Shown here in pieces: positions 7,983 to 12,575 of a stretch of 12,575 nt of DNA (position 1 is the first letter of the stretch; the number at the start of each line of letters is the position of its first letter). A model generated the notes under the pieces. The model searched no databases. It was not told where the DNA came from and saw nothing but the letters and a program-made list of their open reading frames with translations. The stretch comes from Nitrospiraceae bacterium. GTDB lineage: Bacteria; Nitrospirota; Nitrospiria; Nitrospirales; UBA8639. The DNA lies in contig DOFS01000102.1 in assembly GCA_003523945.1 (NCBI GenBank), positions 3,352 through 15,926 on the forward strand. Direction: 5' to 3'. A program made the position numbers and the translations under genes.

Positions 7983-9086
7983 TTAGGCGTGGTAATTAGT
8001 TTCCACGAGGTCAAATTTCGGTGTAACTATATCCGTGTGGGTTCGTTGGATGTCGAGGATCATAGGGAGGAGTTCATGAAACAGGCCCACCAAATAAGGA
8101 TCGAACTGTTTCCCCGCCAGTGAGTGAATTTCCTTGAGCGTTCTATCCAGAGGCCAAGGATCCTTATAGCATCGTTTGGATGAGAGCGCATCAAAGACAT
8201 CTGCGATGGCACAAATTTGGCCGATTAACGGGATATCCTCCCCAGCAATGCGATTGGGATAGCCCGAGCCATCCCATTTTTCATGATGAGTAAGGGCGAT
8301 GACTTCACCCATTTGTAAGACAGGAGAATGGCTGTTTGAAAGGAGTTGAGCGCCGATGACGGTATGTTGTTTCATGATTTCAAATTCTTCGTGATTTAAT
8401 TTTCCGGGTTTCAAGAGGATCCGGTCCGGAATCCCCAATTTTCCTACGTCATGCATGGGAGTCGCGTGAAAGAGCACATCGCACTCTTCTTCTGACATGC
8501 CGGCGGCGCGACCCAAGACCACCGCAAAGTGGGCCATCCGGATGATATGCGCCCCGGTTTCATTGTCTCGATGTTCGGCTGCACGGGCAAGGCGGTACAC
8601 AACTTCCAGTTGCGTCTCTTTGAGTTCTTGTGTGCGGATTCGAACGGTTTCTTCCAGTGAAGCTTTTTGTTGAGACACCGTTTTGTTGAGAAGACTGGCT
8701 TCCAATAAATTGCGGATTCGCATTAACACTTCCACCTTATCGAATGGCTTATGCAGGAAGTCTTTGGCCCCAGATTCTAATGCGCGGAGGCGGGTTTCCC
8801 TGTCCTCTTCTGAGGTGAGAACCAGAATGGGCAGGAACCCCTGCTTATGAATGATTTTGAGTTGCCCCATGACCTGAAAGCCATTGAGTTCAGGCATGCG
8901 AATATCTAAACAAATGAGATCTGGTTTCAGCTCTTTGAACATTGGCACAACCTGAGTGGCATCCTGAGTGGAATGGACATGGGTATACCCGGCATTTTGT
9001 AAAATGCTTTCTAAAAGCATGACATTCGTCATTTGATCATCCACGATCAGAATCGTGGCATTTTGGCATTGTTGCTGGGAAATCAT
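7983..9086 (-). CDS. response regulator with HD-GYP output domain (probable c-di-GMP phosphodiesterase, RpfG-type)
   Basis: A 367-residue two-component response regulator whose phosphorylation should control hydrolysis of cyclic di-GMP. The receiver domain (about 10-130) has the acidic pair D16-D17, the phospho-acceptor D61 in LDIRMPELNG, T91 and K113. A helical, coiled-coil-like linker (about 133-162) leads into an HD-GYP domain with all signature residues: H180, HDVGKLGIP from H212, H241, HHE at 267-269, DGSGYP at 272-277 and ADVFDAL from 295. An active phosphodiesterase is therefore expected. Start: an upstream ATG at 9224 would add 46 residues, but those codons are poor in G/C at third positions (about 39 percent), rich in AGA/AGG and lack a ribosome site, while the ATG at 9086 has AGAAG seven bases upstream and begins close to the receiver fold. 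No histidine kinase gene is adjacent. It lies downstream of the pilus genes on the same strand. Confidence 0.95.
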   Translation of the reverse strand: MISQQQCQNATILIVDDQMTNVMLLESILQNAGYTHVHSTQDATQVVPMFKELKPDLICLDIRMPELNGFQVMGQLKIIHKQGFLPILVLTSEEDRETRLRALESGAKDFLHKPFDKVEVLMRIRNLLEASLLNKTVSQQKASLEETVRIRTQELKETQLEVVYRLARAAEHRDNETGAHIIRMAHFAVVLGRAAGMSEEECDVLFHATPMHDVGKLGIPDRILLKPGKLNHEEFEIMKQHTVIGAQLLSNSHSPVLQMGEVIALTHHEKWDGSGYPNRIAGEDIPLIGQICAIADVFDALSSKRCYKDPWPLDRTLKEIHSLAGKQFDPYLVGLFHELLPMILDIQRTHTDIVTPKFDLVETNYHA

Positions 9087-9836
9087 TGAGGTTCTTCTGA
9101 AAGCAAAAGGATCAATCTGATCTTCGAGACTCAGATCTGGTTGACGGGCCAAGAGCCATGAGATTGGTAGGTCGTTGAATCCATTTCTATGCCATTCTTT
9201 CCGCCTAGGAATGGTAGATGTCATTTGTTCATGTCGGCCAAAAGCCGTGAAACTTGATGGAACATTTTTTTATTTTGAATGAATCGTGGAAGAGGAAAGC
9301 ATGGGTTAGCAGAGGATTTTTGGGGGCAAGAGTGTTGAGGAGAAAAAGTCGTTTCTTCAATTCCAACATTGTGGTTCCTGAGCGCATTTCCAAATTCCTC
9401 GCCTGAGGTTGATGAACCAATGATCGGTGTTCCGATTGGGGTCTGCCGGAGATCCTGAATGCATTCCCGAGTATTTAAAAATTGTGACGTTTCAAAGAGG
9501 ATGCCCAATCATGTTTAAGAATTGTTGACATAGTCAGGCCGAGTGACTGAAAGGTGAGAGTTGTCGACATGAACGGACGGAGTTCCATGAGATCTCCCTG
9601 CGTCCTGATTGTGTGATTGGAGCACCTCTGCTGTCGGGTAGGCCACATGAGGCGACCCACTGGTCAAGTAGTCAGGCCATTCTCTCACATCCCTTCAAAC
9701 GGGGGTCCTTCTCACGTGTCGATGTGTGCAGGAGGCAACTGAGGAGATGGGAAGGGACAGGAAATCAATCGAGGGAGTTGTTGTGGGGATAAAAGTGCCA
9801 TAGACCATCCCACAACCATGAAGCCCGGTATGGGAC
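9087..9836. other. intergenic region, 750 bp, no convincing gene
   Basis: This separates the TPR gene from the response regulator. On the minus strand a frame at 9221-9508 (95 codons) ends in an ATGA overlap with the longer start of the response regulator, but it begins with TTG, lacks a ribosome site and has no recognisable motif. Another frame at 9475-9660 looks no better. The region probably holds the end of the pilus operon and the promoter of the response regulator; I could not pinpoint a promoter. Confidence 0.45.
9780..9816 (-). repeat. inverted repeat after the TPR gene, possible end-of-operon stem
   Basis: GTTGTGGG (9780-9787) and CCCACAAC (9809-9816) are perfect complements, separated by 21 bases, beginning about 20 bases past the stop of the TPR gene. 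No T-run follows on the minus strand, so it is not a standard intrinsic terminator; it may protect or end the pilus-gene message. Confidence 0.35.
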
Positions 9837-11225
9837 CTATCGTGATGGTGTTCTCCGCAGGCTGACAGGATTATCTGTTGTGGGGTTCGGGAGTTTATTC
9901 ATTGACGTCAAGCGGGCCAACAGTTTTTTTCTGACAGGAAAGAACTCTGGCTGGCCATCTGTTAATTGTAAAAATTTATTGAAATATTGATTCGCCAACC
10001 GATTATTCCCCATTCGTTCATAGGCATAGCCCATGTTCAAATGTATATGGGGCAAATCCGGTTGGAGTGCCTCGGCCTGCCGAAGTTCATGCACCGCAAG
10101 TTGAAAACTCCCTTGTTGTTGGGCCACCAGAGCTCGTTGGATCCACAATTGTGGGACTTTGTCGTTGCGTGCGAGGCCGCTTAAAAAATATTGATCGGCC
10201 TGCTCGAGTTGGCCTGTCCCCAAATATGCCGTCCCCATCCAAAACCATGGTTCCCACGTAACGGGGGGATCATGAAAGAGTGGGGAAAGCATGGCCTGTG
10301 CCTCTTCGTATTCCCCGGTTAGAATGAGTTTTTGAGCTTTGTGAAGCCATTTGGCTGAAGAGTGCTGAGGTGAACCTGTGGCCTGATCGGTCTCCTGGGG
10401 CTCTTCGTTTTCCAGGGTCAGGGCTGTCGTGTTGGGGGAGAGAGAGGCTTTGTCAATAACGTGGTCGACGGTGTTGGTTGATCCGGCTTCTAGCGGAAGG
10501 GGCCTCCCTCCCTCTTGGTCGGTTTCTAATTCGATAAGATTCGAATGAGATTGATCTGTTTGGGGCAAGAGTGTGTCTGGAAGAACGGCTTCGACGCCCT
10601 TCGGTTCAGTGCTTTGGTGTTTCGGTGATAGGTCTGTTACATCGTTTGGGGTCGAGAGGGACGCGGCGACGCTTTTTTGCTGAGGGTGTTCTGGCGTGGG
10701 TGTAGTTAATTCTGTTACAGGCAAGGAGGCGACCGGATTTATTTCTACGGAGGGTGTGGGAAGAGCAGGTTCGCCCTTCGGAGAAGATGGTTTGGATGAA
10801 ACATCCTCCTGAGAAACGAGCGATTTATCTTTCGTTTCCTGGACAGCTGATAATGGAAGATTTTCCACTTGGGCAGTGCCTGGTGTCTCCGTAGCTGCAG
10901 AAGATGGCGAATCGACAGGCTGAACCACCAAAGGCGGAGGAGATTTCGAAAAAGCGAAACGCTGATCGGGAGTCGGAGAGGCTTCCGTTGGCATTCCGAA
11001 GTCCAAATGTAAGCCAATCCAATAGGCCCCAAGGCCTAGACCGCTCAACCCGATGGCCATGCCGATTCCGACCAACCAAAATTTTAAGGGAGATGGCCGG
11101 CGGTGCCACCCCGGTTCTCGTTTCCCCCTGGGTGGAAGGACGAGGGCTGGCTGAGGAGTCGTGTCAGTGACTTCACTTTTTGTCCGGGCCTGTAATCGTT
11201 GAAGGGCGTCTGCGATGATACTCAT
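9837..11225 (-). CDS. MshN-like membrane-anchored TPR protein of the pilus cluster
   Basis: A 462-residue protein of one-helix bitopic build. A short cytoplasmic start (MSIIADALQRLQ, 1-12) resembles that of GspB/MshN-type proteins. A membrane helix at about 48-70 follows the basic stretch KREPGWHRRPSPLK. A long region rich in Pro, Ser, Thr and Glu (about 75-290) probably spans the periplasm. Tetratricopeptide-like repeats occupy about 291-435 (EYEEAQAMLSPLF; WFWMGTAYLGTGQLEQADQYF; LWIQRALVAQQQGSFQLAVHELRQAE; LPHIHLNMGYAYERMGNNRLANQYF). In the MSHA pilus locus mshN encodes a TPR protein next to mshM; here the ATPase gene ends only 28 bases upstream. Its role would be assembly of the pilus or secretion machine across the envelope, by inference from build and neighbours. 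Sequence-level identity to MshN is not shown. The start at 11225 has no strong ribosome site; AGAGGA lies about 20 bases away. Confidence 0.88.
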   Translation of the reverse strand: MSIIADALQRLQARTKSEVTDTTPQPALVLPPRGKREPGWHRRPSPLKFWLVGIGMAIGLSGLGLGAYWIGLHLDFGMPTEASPTPDQRFAFSKSPPPLVVQPVDSPSSAATETPGTAQVENLPLSAVQETKDKSLVSQEDVSSKPSSPKGEPALPTPSVEINPVASLPVTELTTPTPEHPQQKSVAASLSTPNDVTDLSPKHQSTEPKGVEAVLPDTLLPQTDQSHSNLIELETDQEGGRPLPLEAGSTNTVDHVIDKASLSPNTTALTLENEEPQETDQATGSPQHSSAKWLHKAQKLILTGEYEEAQAMLSPLFHDPPVTWEPWFWMGTAYLGTGQLEQADQYFLSGLARNDKVPQLWIQRALVAQQQGSFQLAVHELRQAEALQPDLPHIHLNMGYAYERMGNNRLANQYFNKFLQLTDGQPEFFPVRKKLLARLTSMNKLPNPTTDNPVSLRRTPSR

Positions 11226-11253
11226 AGCTTGTGGGTTTTCTCTGATCCTCTTG

Positions 11254-12078
11254 TTAGGACATGAATTCTTTGCTGGCCCGCCAGATCATCCGCGGGGTTA
11301 CCGTATGACTACCTTGAGCATAGGCGGCTAACAAGGCCCGATCGCACAATTGATTGATCCGGCGTGGAACGCCACTACTCCAAGCATAAATGAGCCAGAG
11401 GACTCCCTCACCAAGATGAAACCGGTGTCTGGCATCGGCGATATGCAGACGATGTCGGATGTATGCACGAGTCTCCTGGCAGGTGAAGGACTCAAGTCGA
11501 TAGCGGACGCTAATGCGCTGCCGTAATGGTCGAAAGGCACGGGTTGCCAATTTTTGCTCCAACTCCGGTTGTCCAACCAGCAGGAGACACATCAATTTGT
11601 CCTTTTCGGTATCCAGGTTGGAGAGGAGCCGAAGTCCCTCGAGCACTTTTCCACTGAGCCGATGGGCTTCGTCCACCAGCACAACGACCCGTTCTCCTTC
11701 TCCGGCCAGTCGGAGCAACAGCTTAGGCAGCTCCCGTTGTAATGCTCCAAGGGACTGATCCTCAGGGAGGGTTCCGGTTAAATCTTCATAAATCGAGGTG
11801 AGTAAATCAGCATAAGACTGATCCGGATTCATGAGGTACGCAAACCGGACCCCCGCCGGGGGATGTCGAAGCAGGTGCCGGCACAAAAGGGTTTTGCCGA
11901 GACCGACCTCCCCCGTGAGCATGGTGAGACCGCCACTGGCAATGCCGAACCTGAGATGATTCAGGGCTTCCAAATGATGGCTACCGGGAAAAAAGAAATC
12001 GGTATCCGGTGTCAGACGAAATGGGGGTTCAGAAAACCCCAACTCCTGATAACAGAGGCTAAGATCAAGTGTCGTCAT
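11254..12078 (-). CDS. mshM: ExeA/MshM-type AAA+ ATPase of pilus/secretion cluster
   Basis: A 274-residue ATPase of the GspA/ExeA/MshM group, which in related systems helps secretin assembly or pilus biogenesis at the inner membrane. The N-terminal signature YQELGFSEPPFRLTPDTDFFF (about 10-30) is typical. Walker A is GEVGLGKT at 56-63, Walker B VVVLVDEAH at 131-139, sensor 1 around LLLVGQPEL (165-173), an arginine-containing RPLRQRIS (183-190) and a sensor-2-like GVPRRINQLCDRAL (236-249). No membrane helix or peptidoglycan-binding C-terminus follows, so it is the short MshM form, unlike the longer ExeA. Its ATG overlaps the secretin stop as ATGA (12075-12078), pointing to translational coupling, and the TPR gene begins 28 bases after its end. 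Together the three form one operon in the order L-M-N known from Vibrio MSHA. Confidence 0.94.
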   Translation of the reverse strand: MTTLDLSLCYQELGFSEPPFRLTPDTDFFFPGSHHLEALNHLRFGIASGGLTMLTGEVGLGKTLLCRHLLRHPPAGVRFAYLMNPDQSYADLLTSIYEDLTGTLPEDQSLGALQRELPKLLLRLAGEGERVVVLVDEAHRLSGKVLEGLRLLSNLDTEKDKLMCLLLVGQPELEQKLATRAFRPLRQRISVRYRLESFTCQETRAYIRHRLHIADARHRFHLGEGVLWLIYAWSSGVPRRINQLCDRALLAAYAQGSHTVTPRMIWRASKEFMS

Positions 12079-12575
12079 AATGCGGACCTTACAATCTTGG
12101 GAGATAAAAAAATGACCAATTCACTTTTGGTTTTCACGGTGTACGTTCCTTTAAATAATCGACCAAGGTAAGGAATGTCGCCCAGGATGGGAACTTTGCG
12201 CTCAGTTTCTGACGATTCTTCTTGAATGAGGCCCCCGATAATGACCATTTCTCCATCTTTGAGACGGACGAGTCCGGAAGATTGCTTGATGTCCAGGACG
12301 GGGGCATTGGCGGTTTTTTGTGGGGAAGTCGCGATATCACGAAGGCGAGAAATAATGGGAGTCACATCCAACATAATCCACCCGTCCTCAGAAATTTGTG
12401 GAGTCACGGACAACACGAGTCCAACGGTCACTGAGCGCGCTTGTTCCGTCACAATGTTTGGGGTGCCGGCGGTCCCCTGTGAAATGGTTGAGGTAAAAAA
12501 AGGTTGATCCGTGGCCACTTTGACTAAAGCCGGCTGGTTGTTGAGTGTGACCACCCGGGGTTGGGACACCACCCG
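12075..12575 (-). CDS. mshL: secretin C-terminal part, MshL/GspD/PilQ superfamily (5' end off the window)
   Basis: The last 166 codons of an outer-membrane secretin, the ring channel through which a pilus or secreted protein passes. The frame runs off the right edge without a start. The core secretin motifs are present: SQPRVVTLNNQPA near the edge, a region with VGLVLSVTPQISEDGWIMLDVTPIIS, then VRLKDGEMVIIGGLIQEE and the KVPILGDIPYLGRLF segment, ending with ELVIFLSPKIV. The SVTPQI stretch and the following ATPase and TPR genes favour the MSHA-type MshL over type II GspD or PilQ, yet the fragment alone cannot settle this. The N-terminal domains that would decide it (N0/N1, STN) lie outside. 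Its stop overlaps the ATPase start by four bases. Confidence 0.93.
   Translation of the reverse strand, partial: RVVSQPRVVTLNNQPALVKVATDQPFFTSTISQGTAGTPNIVTEQARSVTVGLVLSVTPQISEDGWIMLDVTPIISRLRDIATSPQKTANAPVLDIKQSSGLVRLKDGEMVIIGGLIQEESSETERKVPILGDIPYLGRLFKGTYTVKTKSELVIFLSPKIVRSAL

Noticed and set aside
9221..9508. 95-codon minus frame as a confident gene
   Set aside because: TTG start, no ribosome site, no recognisable domain; kept only as a possibility in the intergenic entry.
1..12575. tRNA, rRNA, CRISPR array, insertion sequence or attachment site
   Set aside because: No repeat array, transposase motif, cloverleaf or rRNA-like stretch was seen on either strand.

Overview
The window looks like a chromosomal piece of a Gram-negative, envelope-bearing bacterium of medium G+C. 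It carries a secretin, a Na+/H+ antiporter and diderm-type pilus genes. The mixture of c-di-GMP phosphodiesterases, a multi-GAF membrane sensor, a BicA-like bicarbonate carrier and an MSHA-like pilus cluster would suit a Nitrospira-like (Nitrospirota) organism. That assignment is an impression from gene style, not a proof; a proteobacterial origin cannot be excluded. All genes but one are on the minus strand, so the window is described here along + coordinates but is mostly transcribed right to left.

Left block (1-3334): an nhaB-type Na+/H+ antiporter cut by the left edge, and upstream of it a SulP carrier that closely resembles the cyanobacterial Na+-dependent bicarbonate transporter BicA, with a C-terminal STAS domain. 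Together they could form a sodium cycle: Na+ enters with bicarbonate and is pumped out by NhaB.

Middle block (3438-9086): a four-helix membrane sensor with one PAS and two tandem GAF domains but no recognisable output domain; a divergent small gene of unknown function (the only + strand gene); a DUF3391-type HD-GYP protein with altered signature residues; a gene-free stretch of nearly 700 bp; and a response regulator with a canonical HD-GYP output domain. Two of these five segments concern c-di-GMP breakdown.

Right block (9837-12575): three tightly packed genes, secretin (5' end off the window), ExeA/MshM-type AAA+ ATPase and an MshN-like membrane-anchored TPR protein, in the same order as mshL-mshM-mshN of the Vibrio MSHA pilus locus. 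The gene that follows in Vibrio, the assembly ATPase mshE, is absent here; instead there is about 750 bp without a convincing gene and then the HD-GYP response regulator.

No mobile element, CRISPR array, tRNA or rRNA was seen. I found no clear sign of a wholly new system. The most interesting items are the BicA-like/NhaB pair, the output-less sensor beside the unknown divergent gene, and the c-di-GMP genes next to a pilus locus.
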